DNA from: Spongospora subterranea f. sp. subterranea
Lineage: Eukaryota > Endomyxa: Phytomyxea > Phytomyxea > Plasmodiophorida
Direction of reading: 5' to 3'
Assembly (NCBI GenBank): GCA_049724395.1
Contig: JAUGWO010000217.1
Location: 1-64,000, forward strand
Length of the DNA stretch: 64,000 nucleotides
Position 1 is the first letter of the stretch. Every line of letters begins with the position of its first letter. A model generated the notes under the pieces. It worked only from the letters and a program-made list of their open reading frames with translations, ran no database searches and was not told the origin of the DNA. Made by a program: the position numbers and the translations under genes. Positions 21,401-32,212 of this stretch are shown here, one piece after another.

Positions 21401-23395
21401 CAGGCACGTTTTTCAGGCGATGAAGAACCACAAATCGACTCACAGCCTCTCACTGCTCCGACTTCCGGTAGATTATGTTTTAATACAGAGCCCAAGCAGA
21501 CCGCGTCCAAGGTGAGCCATGTCAGGGGTCGTCATGTTGTGCTCGCGTCATCAGAAAAAATAATGGAATGCGGGTCGGCTAATGATGAAGACATTCCTTC
21601 TCCTAGTAAGCCAAGGTGCTTGTTTTTGGCCTCCCAGGAGTTCCAACGAGATTTTTTGTAGAATATCGCAAAACCGCCTTGGGCACCGGCAAGCGTATAC
21701 GAGAGTTCGATAACAGAATTTTAGCTAAAGAATGGGAGGAGCACGATGACGATGATTCATATGATGAAAGCGAGGATTCTGAGGATGCTGATTATATCCC
21801 CATTGGTTGATTATAACTCTGAATCGATTGTTTTACGGTTTCATTTCAGCCCTATTGTCCCGTGGTTTACTGTGTACCATTTTTCTGACGATTTTTTTCA
21901 AACCATTCGATATGCATTGGTGTGTAAACAAGTTCTTCGTTTTAGTTTCTTTGTTGTTTCGGTGCACGTTGGCTGTGTAGTTAACACTGTTTTTCAGATC
22001 TAGCCGAATTGAGTGCCCGATATTTGAAACTTACGTTGGAACGGGTGAAACAACAAAAACGTTATTCGACTTCCAATAACAACCAGGTAGATGATGCCGA
22101 CATCGAGCGCTGTGTCGCCAATATTGCCGATGAAGAACTGACAAAACGTCGAATACAACGTGAGAATTTCGCCCAGATGGAAATTATTGGACAATTTAAC
22201 CTCGGGTAATGATATCTATCATAGACTCATGCGCCGTTTTTGTTTCGGGAAAACTCAGCAGCCCATATTCCTCTTTTGTTTCGCTCATTACCAGTTGGGT
22301 TTCTCACAAACTTGGGATAGTCTCATTGTCCTATTTTGTTTCAAATTTGTGTTTCAGTATTGTCCAAAGGCCTTCGTATCCAATTTTGGGTTTGACATAT
22401 ATAGGTTCATTGTAGTACGATTTCGTGATGACCTATTCATAATCGATCAGCACGCCTCCAACGAAAAGTTCAACTATGAGACGCTGATCCGCACGTCGAA
22501 ATTTTCTCGCCAACGATTAATATCGTAATGACTCACCGATTTCTGGATAGTTTGTGAACTGATCTGTTGACTGTTAGACCAATGGTTCTCAAAGTTGATG
22601 CTAGTACTGAGATAATTGGTAAATACATGTTCAACCAGATGCCATCATATATTGGCGCGTTATCATGTTGAACAACTAATCAGTTTTTCTGTTGCGCCGA
22701 AGTTCTTATTTCCGAGTGTTTATTTGTGCTCCCTTTTTTAGTAATTGACAATATTGACGTCTTCCGGAGGAATGGATTCGAAATCGAAGTAGGTCAGCGC
22801 TGTCTGACTCCGATGCCTGCTGATTCCTTTTGCGAACGCAGGTTGATGATGATGCCGAACCCTGCCAGCGTCTTCGGCTCATTGCGGTACCACAGCTGCA
22901 GAACGTATCATTTAGTGCCGATGGTAATGCGGTTTCGGTCGGGTGGCACATTCTCTAACAGCAATCGCAGATATTGTTGAGCTGGCGTCACGTATCGTAT
23001 CGGATCGTGAAGCTACGCTGTCCTGCGCTATTCCAAAGCTTGCTGCAGCGCTAGCGTCACGCGCCTGTCGCATGAGCTCAGTCACTTGAACAACTGGTTC
23101 TCGATAGTGTTGCACTGACAGAATATATGATAGGTATAATGATTGGCGATCATCTTAGCAAAACACAAATGTCGCAGGTGCGATAATTCCACTTGGCTGG
23201 TCATCTGGTAGGGGTTTCTAACCCAGTCGTTTTACTGTTTAGGTTGTCCGAGAATTATCGACATTACAACAGCCCTGGAATTGTCCCCATGGGTAACTTG
23301 AAGTGTGATTCATTTATCGTTTACCTGAAGTGACTATCACCTATAGCCGCCCAACGATGCGCCATCTATTTGATTTGGTGAATTGCAAAAAATAG
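18430..23395 (+). CDS. PMS2: DNA mismatch repair endonuclease PMS2 (MutL family; yeast Pms1 type)
   Basis: With MLH1 this protein forms MutL-alpha, which nicks the new strand after MutS finds a mismatch. Many short introns break the gene. The start [20 protein letters not shown] (ATG 18430) leads across introns 18510-18560 and 18587-18713 to [14 protein letters not shown] and VVTDDGEGI, the GHKL ATPase motifs. [52 protein letters not shown] and DINVTPDKR follow in family order. A long variable linker (20300-22000) includes an acidic patch. The C-terminal half has [10 protein letters not shown], then [17 protein letters not shown], an exact DQHA-x2-E-x4-E endonuclease metal motif. The end has [16 protein letters not shown] and [10 protein letters not shown] before TAG at 23393. 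All key residues are present, so it looks functional. Some linker exon borders are uncertain. Confidence 0.92.
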
Positions 23396-24093
23396 AAAGA
23401 GTTGTACTCATCGGCCTCGTACAATATTTGATGCAATCATCTTCAGAAATACACAACCTAAATTATTTTTTATTTTACGGTCCTCATCATTTTCTAGTCC
23501 CTTTCATTAGCGAATTAGAAGGCAACAGATTTGGCGGATTTTCAAAAGTGTCGGGGATTTGTTAATCAACGTCTCACAAAATAGCATAATTATACTCATC
23601 CGATGAAAACGCTGCATTGCGTCAACTGCAGCACGATGGCCCCAAAATACCTTCACTGCAACTATCATGAGAAATGTCGGTAGCGACATATCAGACTGCC
23701 TTTTCAGGGAGGTCAAAAGACTGCCGCAATCATATAAATGGTTTTGAGCACGACTAATCGCGGAATGAAAACGACAGCACCATAGCAGGGTGGTTGGCAT
23801 TAACAGATACACATCTATGATTGCACCCTTGTCAGCGTCTCCTCACAACAAATGTTGCTTTAATCTCAGTTCTTGAACAAGTTTTCAAGATGCCAGCACG
23901 GCATACCAATCACGTTCGTTGTGACCTCGTTCTAGCATTGGCCGTTTGGTATTTGATGGGTTGGCTCTACAGTTGATTGTATTGTTGCGGTGTTGATCAT
24001 GTTGATGATCATGAGTTGTGTACAACATTGGTGATATCGCGCAGTTTCCCCATCATCATCCTGCAATTACAGCTGTTGTTCACCAATTACCAA
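23396..24093. other. Intergenic region between PMS2 and CAF-1 p60
   Basis: No convincing ORF. Promoter elements of the following gene must lie here, but I see no distinctive motif. Confidence 0.5.
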
Positions 24094-26170
24094 ATGATTG
24101 TCAAGACTCATGAGGTGTTTTGGCATGAACGGGATGGGAAGAACCAGCCCATCTTCAGTGTAGATGTCAGTTGGTCCGGTCGTATCGCTACCGCCGGTGC
24201 CGATGGCGCTGTTCGTATCTGGGCGATGAATGCCGACCTTACGACAAACCCATCCGGCGCGAATTCGACTGATCCAAAAAACACAGATGAAAATCGCAGT
24301 TTGCCAGACTCGCCTTCGCAACGCTGCGTTCGCCAGTTGGCTTGTTTACATCGTCATACCCAACCTGTTAACCAAGTTCGATTCAGTCCGGGCACCCCAG
24401 AATTAATCGCGTCCGTTTCTGATGGTCGGTTCTCTTGAAAATGAGTTGTATTTACCGTATTCATTGTTTGCTAAGTTGTCAATATAAGCGGGGCGTCTTT
24501 TGTTGCTAATCAGTTGTTATTCAGATACGTTGATATATGTATGGAAGAGGTCAGAGTCGGACGAGCCGATCAAACCCACTTTCGGCAGCAATGATGAGGG
24601 GTGTGAGGATAGCGAATCGTGGATTATATGGCGTACATTACGCGGGCATGTTTCAGATGTCACGTCCTTGTCGTGGTCACCAAAATCAACTCATCTTGTA
24701 TCTGGGGAAATCCAGCATCGAATCATGATCTGGTAACATTTTTCGTTTTTTCATCTCGCAATCTTCATTCACTGGTTGCAACCATTCTTTTGTATTTTGT
24801 AATTTGTAGTGTCTGGTTCTTCAGTCGTTTACCGTCTAATTATTAACGAACAGCACAGGGATGTTAATACTGGTCAAGCGTTAGCAACATTGCCAGGTCA
24901 TTCCAAATTTGTGAAGGGCGTCGCATGGGATCCGCTTGGTGAATTTATCCTATCACAGAGCTGCGACAAGACCTGTATGCTGTACAGGATTCTGGATCTT
25001 GACAGGAAAAACCAAGATGTTTGCGAACTCTCACAAACTTTGAAATCATGGCGTATGCCTATTCCAGACCATCAGGGCGCTGTTGTTTTCAAAACATCGG
25101 ATTTGTTTGGCGATGATACAGTTTTATCATATTTCCGGCGCGGTTCGTGGTCTCCAGATGGAACATATTTTGTAACGCCCACTGGCGTATACCAAAACTC
25201 GGCATGCACATTCGTTTGGCATCGAAAATACCTAGAAAGGTCAGTATGGTATGGCGATTATTTCCCCCGAAATGTTCACCATCTGTTGCAGGCCGTTATA
25301 TATTTTACCAACAGTGTCAAATCCTACGGTCGCGGTATCCTTCTGCCCTATATTGTTTAGGCTACATGGGGGTAAATGCATGTTGCAGTTTGTTGCAGTA
25401 TTAGTTCAAAGGTTCTCATTGACTATCACACTGTATGTTGTAAGATTAGCTTCTTTAGCAATTTGATTATACTTTTTGAGCGAGCTGTGATAATATTGAT
25501 CCTTTGAAAATCTATCAGAAACCGCTCCAAAGTTGGATCATAACGATGCTAATCGACTACCTTTACCATACCGAATGGTGTTCGCTGTTGCGTCCAACCA
25601 CGGTTCTGTCATGATATACGACACAGAGCAGAACTCTCCGATCGCCTCCATTTCTGGTCTGCATTTTGCCCAGATCACCGACCTTTCATGGTAAATCTTG
25701 CCTTTTTCTTGGATATTTCGGTTGATGGGTTCAGTCGTTTTCTCGCACATAACTATTCGAGCTCAGTTTTCTGTTTTAGGTCTAACAGTGGATTATTTTT
25801 AGTAGTATCGTCGTCCGATGGATACCTTTCAACAATCCAATTTCAGTCGGGCGAACTGGGTCAGGCCATTTCAACGGCAGGTCACTTCGAGCTTTGAAAA
25901 TCACATCGTCGGTTTTTTATTTTGTTGACAGATCTACCTCCTTGTTTATTACAAAAAAAACCGTCACCCACGGTACTGGAGGCATCTCAGATAGTTGGTG
26001 GCGCCAAGATTATCAGCTCATCCCCTATTGTTGAACCGTCTGCCAGTGCACGCTTGACTCCAACACAATGTCAGCCCCGCAGGATCACACCCATGCTGGT
26101 AGCTGCACCATCTACTGCCGAATCCCAGCCACAGCCACGACGTGTCCCTTTGATTCGTGTTGACCCATAG
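24094..26170 (+). CDS. CHAF1B: Chromatin assembly factor 1 subunit p60 (CHAF1B/Cac2/FAS2), WD40 protein
   Basis: CAF-1 deposits H3-H4 on newly made DNA behind PCNA; p60 is its WD40 subunit. The start [20 protein letters not shown] (ATG 24094) matches the family N-terminus. WD repeats follow: [72 protein letters not shown], then the family-specific [60 protein letters not shown] and the last blade [12 protein letters not shown]. Exons read as 24094-24424, 24535-24732, 24859-25239, about 25292-25370, about 25528-25691 and onward, all with GT..AG borders that keep the frame. The last exon is a Pro-rich tail ending RVPLIRVDP and TAG at 26168. Intact and most likely functional. It lies downstream of PMS2 on the same strand. 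Confidence 0.9.
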
Positions 26171-26219
26171 CTTTATATATTAAACATCCACAGTTTTATT
26201 GTAATGTGTCGTGCTGGGC

Positions 26220-26605
26220 TTGGGCTCATCATACGAGGAAGGGGATGAGAGGGAAGAGAGTGTGGTTATGAACCCCTTAAAACAGATGGGACTCATTATA
26301 AGAGGAAGAGGATGAGAGGGAAGAGAGTGTGGTTATGAACCCCTTAAAACAGATGGGACTCATTATAAGAGGAAGAGGATGAGAGGGAAGAGAAGTGTGG
26401 TTATGAACCCCTTAAAACAGATGGGACTCATTATACGAGGAAGAGGATGAGAGGGAAGAGAGTGTGGTTATGAACCCCTTAAACAGATGGGACTCATCAT
26501 AACAGGAAGACGGTCAGAGTGAAGTCGATTTAGTTGTAATGAACCCCTTGAACAGATTGGAGGGACCAACGCTCATCATATATAAACAAGGTCAGAGTGA
26601 GCGGT
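26220..26605. repeat. 67-bp tandem repeat, about 5 copies
   Basis: The unit contains GAGGAAGAGGATGAGAGGGA then TGTGGTTATGAACCCCTTAA. Copies starting near 26287, 26354 and 26422 are almost identical; the first and last are degenerate. It fills the gap after CAF-1 p60 and has no coding sense. Confidence 0.9.
26570..26585 (+). promoter_or_regulatory. TATA-like element upstream of the 26737 ORF
   Basis: CATATATAAAC lies about 160 bp before the ATG of the following intronless ORF, at the edge of the 67-bp repeat. The position is plausible for a promoter but unproven. Confidence 0.3.
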
Positions 26606-26736
26606 AACAAGCTCAAGTTGTTGTCACCGCGGACCAGAGTGTGACGATTCCTGATAGTTTCCTGACTTTTGTCGGGTGTCACGGACTAATAAAAAGTTTT
26701 GTCGGATAAACACCCCAATAACCCTATTCTAACGCT

Positions 26737-27591
26737 ATGAGAAGAGGGAACGGCGGCGGCGCCGGTCGTGGAGGGTCATCCGCATCTGCCACTATCCGAA
26801 CATTTTACGTGGCATTCCTTCAGGACATATATCGCTCTTATTCTTCGGATTATCCTCTTCCTGCTACAATGGACGATTTTCATTATTATTGGGAGCAATT
26901 TCAATCGTCCAATCGAAAATTGCGCAGTTCTGTCGTTGAACTGGTTGATTTCGAAAAGGAGACCGTTTTAGAATATCTTAGAGACGAATTGAACGTGTTA
27001 ACGTTTGACATCGACAAAAATTTCATTTCATGGAATATGGATTCCACAAAACAGGTTTGCCAACGTGGCAGCGATCGTCAACCTGTTCGAGGCATCTGGA
27101 AACAAGCGACTTGCGACTGGAACCAACCTAAAAGCCAGACTTCAGTAAATCGTGCTCCTCCTACTGTGACCATTTGGGGTCAAGAATCACGCCCTCTTCA
27201 ACATGATGCAACTCCGTCCCACCCCATTCCAACCATTCATCGCCCTGCTCACACCCATGTTCAAAAACAACGATTACCGGAAAAGGAGCAAGTTCCAACT
27301 GGGAAAATGCCATTGGCTAGCTGGGTCCCTGATGGCTGTTCTGGAATACCTACTGATTGTAACGACGGGTCTTTTGTTTCTGAGAACCCTGATCAAAGCA
27401 AGACTCAACAAGCTCGGGGCAAACCGACGAAAAAGACCTTGCCAGGTCCAGCTAAAGAAATTGAATTCTCTACAGCTTCAACCGCAGCCAGACCATCGCC
27501 AAGTGATCTTCCACCTCGCTGCGATGACGACAGGAAAGAACCGATGCCGGACCTGAAACAGTCGTCAGCCTATCGAAGGCGCAAGTTTTGA
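26737..27591 (+). CDS. Unknown 284-residue protein, intronless
   Basis: The ORF starts MRRGNGGGAGRGGSSAS (Gly/Arg-rich, RGG-like). A predicted folded part follows (TFYVAFLQDIYRSYSSDYP, then VVELVDFEKETVLEYL and DELNVLTFDIDKNF), then a long hydrophilic Pro/Gln/Lys-rich region ending in a basic RRRKF. No family is recognised. The RGG start and disordered tail are like RNA-binding regulators, but that is a guess. It is sandwiched between two tandem-repeat arrays and lacks introns, unlike its neighbours, so it could be a retrocopy or a fast-evolving gene. Confidence 0.45.
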   Translation: MRRGNGGGAGRGGSSASATIRTFYVAFLQDIYRSYSSDYPLPATMDDFHYYWEQFQSSNRKLRSSVVELVDFEKETVLEYLRDELNVLTFDIDKNFISWNMDSTKQVCQRGSDRQPVRGIWKQATCDWNQPKSQTSVNRAPPTVTIWGQESRPLQHDATPSHPIPTIHRPAHTHVQKQRLPEKEQVPTGKMPLASWVPDGCSGIPTDCNDGSFVSENPDQSKTQQARGKPTKKTLPGPAKEIEFSTASTAARPSPSDLPPRCDDDRKEPMPDLKQSSAYRRRKF

Positions 27592-27674
27592 TTCAAAATT
27601 GCATTCATTCTATCTACAAACAACATCAAAATACACCTATGAAATACGGGTTTTCACAAAGTGCAGTTATTTAG

Positions 27675-29226
27675 ATAGTTTTGTCCCCGTCATAAAGAAG
27701 GAAAGGTTGAGAAATAGTCTGACTCACATTAAATACGGTTGACGGGTGTAGTTTTATCCCCGTCATAAAGAAGGAAAGGTTGAGAAATAGTCTGACTCAC
27801 ATTAAATACGGTTGACGGGTGTAGTTTTATCCCCGTCATAAAGAAGGAAAGGTTGAGAAATAGTCTGACTCACATTAAATACGGTTGACGGGTGTAGTTT
27901 TATCCCCGTCATAAAGAAGGAAAGGTTGAGAAATAGTCTGACTCACATTAAATACGGTTGACGGGTGTAGTTTTATCCCCGTCATAAAGAAGGAAAGGTT
28001 GAGAAATAGTCTGACTCACATTAAATACGGTTGACGGGTGTGATTCAAAGTTTTATCCCCGTCATAAAGAAGGAAAGGTTGAGAAATAGTCTGACTCACA
28101 TTAAATACGGTTGACGGGTGTAGTTTTATCCCCGTCATAAAGAAGGAAAGGTTGAGAAATAGTCTGACTCACATTAAATACGGTTGACGGGTGTGTTTTA
28201 TCCCCGTCATAAAGAAGGAAAGGTTGAGAAATAGTCTGACTCACATTAAATAGTTGACGGGTGTAGTTTTATCCCCGTCATAAAGAAGGAAAGGTTGAGT
28301 CTGACTCACATTAAATACGGTTGACGGGTGTAGTTTTATTCATAAAGAAGGAAAGGTTGAGAAATAGTCTGACTCTACAAACAACACGGTTGACGGGTGT
28401 AGTTTGATCCCCGTCATAAATAAGGGGTTCACAAAGTGTCCCCTGACTCACATTAAATACGGTTGACGGGTGTAGTTTTATCCCCGTCATAAAGAAGGAA
28501 AGGTTGAGAAATAGTCTGACTCACATTAAATACGGTTGACGGGTGTAGTTTGATCCCCGTCATAAAGAAGGAAAGGTTGAGAAATAGTCTGACTCACATT
28601 AATATACGGTTGACGGGTGTAGTTTTATCCCCGTCATAAAGAAGGAAAGGTTGAGAAATAGTCTGACTCACATTAAATACGGTTGACGGGTGTAGTTTTA
28701 TCCCCGTCATAAAGAAGGAAAGGTTGAGAAATAGTCTGACTCACATTAAATACGGTTGACGGGTGTAGTTTGAGAAATATCCCCGTCATAAAGAAGGAAA
28801 GGTTGAGAAATAGTCTGACTCCCATTAAATACGGTTGACGGGTGTAGTTTTATCCCCGTCATAAAGAAGGAAAGGTTGAGAAATAGTCTGACTCACATTA
28901 AATACGGTTGACGGGTGTAGTTTTATCCCCGTCATAAAGAAGGAAAGGTTGAGAAATAGTCTGACTCACATTAAATACGGTTGACGGGTGTAGTTTGATC
29001 CCCGTCATAAAGAAGGAAAGGTTGAGAAATAGTCTGACTCACATTAAATACGGTTGACGGGTGTAGATCCCCGTCATAAAGAAGGAAAGGTTGAGAGAAA
29101 TAGTCTCATAAATACGGTTGCGGGTGTGACATAAAGAAGGAAAGGTTGAGAAATAGTCTGACTCACATTAAATATGACGGGTGTAGTTTTATCATAAAGA
29201 AGGAAAGGTTGAGAAATAGTCTGACT
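27675..29226. repeat. 73-bp satellite array, about 21 units
   Basis: The unit reads GTTTTATCCCCGTCATAAAG, then AAGGAAAGGTTGAGAAATAG, TCTGACTCACATTAAATACG and GTTGACGGGTGTA. The first units are almost identical. Units after about 28200 carry small deletions, insertions and truncations, and the last three are the most damaged. It is not coding in any long frame. There are no unique spacers, so it is a satellite and not a CRISPR-like array. Confidence 0.95.
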
Positions 29227-29235
29227 GATTGCTGA

Positions 29236-29580
29236 CATGATCGCAGTTCAATCATAGGAATCGCCAGAAGTATATCACATCCCAAGTAAATTGTTGATTT
29301 TGATGTGAGGGTCAGAATGGGTCGAATGCTATCACAGCGGTTGTCGGTCGGTAGCTCCCGACATCTGACCGGCAGTTGACCGATGTCGTTGAATACTACA
29401 GCCGCGTACAAGAAGCATTGTAGAGGGTTTGGTTACTTCTGCAAACGACATCGCTGGTCTGCCAGTCAGAGGTCGGGAGCTACCGACCGACAACCGCAGC
29501 TGTGATATAGCGTTCGATCCATTCCGATCCTAGCATCAATCAGCCATTCACTTTGGATGTGATACTTCTGGGGATTATAT
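29236..29580. repeat. Fold-back (MITE-like) element with imperfect inverted arms
   Basis: Segments at about 29268-29372 (AGAAGTATATCACATCC, then AATGCTATCACAGC and GTTGTCGGTCGGTAGCTCCC) recur inverted at about 29457-29575 with several mismatches and small gaps. The central part holds no coding frame. It directly abuts the 73-bp satellite. Confidence 0.75.
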
Positions 29581-30289
29581 GCCTCCTACCGTATTAAACC
29601 ATAATAACCGGCCCATGTTCACTACAAATGGGTCGGTGGACACCCCTGGTGTATAATGCACTTTCTTATAAATACTCACACCATTATCCAATACCATTCA
29701 GTCTATCGTCGCTTGTTATCACGATGGCAGCAGGGTACAATACCAACAAACGTCGGCTCAAAACCCAACAGCTCCGGTTCCATACAAGGTATGGCTAGTC
29801 TGTCAGCACGGTCGATCCTACTGCAGCTCTCTGCCGCTTCTGGACAGTAATACGCGTATCAAATGTACCAGTACCACCAGAATGAACTGTCCATGGTCTG
29901 CAATAATTCATGCCAATTATGACCTTTCCAATTGGTCGCTGAACTTGATCTGCGATGAACATAAACAACCGCCGGTACTGAAAGATCTTCATTTTTCTCA
30001 CGAACATTGAGTGATCAACAGAAAGCTTTGATAGGTGAGGTGCTGAGCTTAAAACGATCACTGCCGCTATGCATCAGCGATATCCTGGGATAGCCGGGAT
30101 TTCCCGGGACGTCTACAATATTGTCAAGCGAATAAGGACATCCGAATTTTCTGGAAGAAGCCCCATTGAGGCATTACTAGACAGTTAATTACAGAAAATG
30201 GGTTGCATGCTTACCAATACGACGATCACCGTAGTATAACTCATCTCTTCTTCGCTCCGTCTTCTTTGATCAAACTGGCGAGACAATAT

Positions 30290-31450
30290 CGACATACCGT
30301 TCTCATTGATGCTAGGCATTTACAAAACCAATCGGTAAAATCTACCTGCTTTTCCCTCTAAAATTCAACCATTCTCTTAGTTTTTGGATGCCTTTACTGC
30401 ATATTGTCGGCGTCACTCCGGTTAACATGTCTTTTCGTCCTTAAGAGAAGTGCAAACGAACAGGATTATAAATGGGCCTTGCGATAACTTCAGAATGTAT
30501 TTCGACAATACGCATTCCAAACGTATTCGTGACTGATCGGGAATTAGCACTAATGAATGCCATCAGGAATGAACTCTCATTTGCGAACCCGACCATATTT
30601 GTCATGATCCGTACTTCAGTTTGGCATATTCAGAAGAATGTACTTGCCAAGACTAAAAGGCATTTCGTGGACAACGACACTTTCCAGCCGTTCTTGAGGG
30701 GCTGGACAAACGTGATGTACTCAGTGAATCAAGTCGTCTTTCAAACAGGACTAGCCAACCTACCGTTTCGAGCTTTGCTGTATCGCTCACATCGCTATCT
30801 GTCACGGTAGAATTGGAGTATTCTGCTGCAGAGATCAGTTATCTTGAGAGGAAACATGGCTCCCTCATCAGGAGATGTTTGTTACCGCTTGGACTAAACA
30901 TTATCTGCATTTTTAGAACACTTTAACTTCTCGAGTTGAGGGTATGCACTCATCGATGAAATCGTGTATCCGGGTATCCAACGGTAACTTCAAAAGTGTT
31001 TACAGCAAGGTTTTTTTAGCAGTAGGAACTGTAGATCATCAGCTCAACTCTATCTCCCAAAAAATCGAGTATGACACATCGAATGCGCTGCTGACCCATC
31101 AAATCCCGTTTTGGGCATGTCAATCGAGAAATTTCACAGTTTGCGCTGTGCAAAGCTCACAAGGAATATGAGAAGGCAAAAAAGCTTTCTGGTGACGGAA
31201 TTGCTCCATTTGGCGATGGGAATCCCGTATTTTCATATTAGAAAAAAATGATACGACAAAACTCTGTGCTCAAGCCTGAAATTTTCACTGACATTGACGA
31301 TGGAACATTCCTGTTGAAGTTTCTCTACAAGACAGTCCACAGACGTTTCTTAAGCTCTCTCGGGACTAGATGCAACATACCAATCGTTGGCACCTCATCG
31401 CTAGCGAGTTATACAGGAAGGTGCCAACGTTTTAACAAGCATACGACGAT
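30290..31450 (+). mobile_element. MULE (Mutator-like) transposase relic
   Basis: Fragments in several frames follow the order of the MULE domain: PLLHIVGVTPVNMSF (after a degenerate TYKTNR) near 30390, then VFVTDRELALMNAI and SVWHIQKNVLAKTKRHF (30515-30660), a Trp-bearing segment, then LTSRVEGMHSSMKSCI and NGNFKSVYSKVF (30930-31015). A later part gives WACQSRNF-like and HLIASELYR-like pieces to 31450. Asp of TDREL is one of the DDE residues. At least five frame changes or stops break it; no terminal repeats were found, so its borders are unknown. Age: old. Confidence 0.75.
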
Positions 31451-32200
31451 ATACTAACTTCATTCAAAATCCTGAACAAGGTACCGCGATACTGGCTGAA
31501 TGCCAGGCATGCAAAAACGCCAAGGGCAAAATGCGCCATCGCAGCGTGGCTGGGAGTCAGAAATATCCTCATTTTTAGTCGTCACAGGGCCTCGCAGGCA
31601 AGGAGGGGGTCGGAGTCCAACAGCAAACCTGAAGCAAAATCGACTATGAACGTCCTCTCGTATTGGCTTGCTAAAAAATTCGGTTGCTCCATCAGTTTAA
31701 CAAAAAATCTCATAGTTGAACCCAGTCGGTCTAAATATTTGGGCAATGCCGTTCAATATGTTTTTTGAATTCGGGAAAAGGCGACAAATGCCTGAAGCAA
31801 AAATTGAACGAGTTCTGCTTCGGAAGCTCAGCGGCTATGTCTGACAGTCCAACATTGGAATTTGACCGCTGAGTAATTGATGGCATTCATGGTCCAATGG
31901 CTGATGAATGGGGCAATTTGCAACAAAATTAAATTTGAATAAGGTAGACAACAGGAATAACAACGTTCATCGCACGCAAACACAATGCACGATTACAGAT
32001 CATTTCAAGCTCATTCGACTTCAAATTTCGAGCATTGAGATCCTTGATTGGTAAGCACCGGCACCAAAACCTGCACGTGCAGGTCGTTAAACCGAACACA
32101 TATATAACCGCTACAATTGGCCGTAATGATCACATAATGGGCCCCTGCAAAGACCCCTCTATTATATTGAAACGCAATCTGAAAAAATTAAGGAAATGGC
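31451..32200. other. No gene seen; possible tail of the MULE relic
   Basis: Weakly protein-like frames near 31460-31900 (FKILNKVPRYWLNARHAKTP) could be more transposon debris. A 110-codon plus-strand frame at 32035-32367 overlaps the 3' end of the PPR gene and is probably a shadow. Confidence 0.35.
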
Positions 32201-32212
32201 TTCGCAAAACTT

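Noticed and set aside
27675-29226. CRISPR-like regular array
   Set aside because: Units are contiguous 73-bp repeats without unique spacers, in a eukaryotic genome.
29490-29530. GTTCGATCC resembling a tRNA B box
   Set aside because: It is part of the fold-back arm, with no cloverleaf around it.
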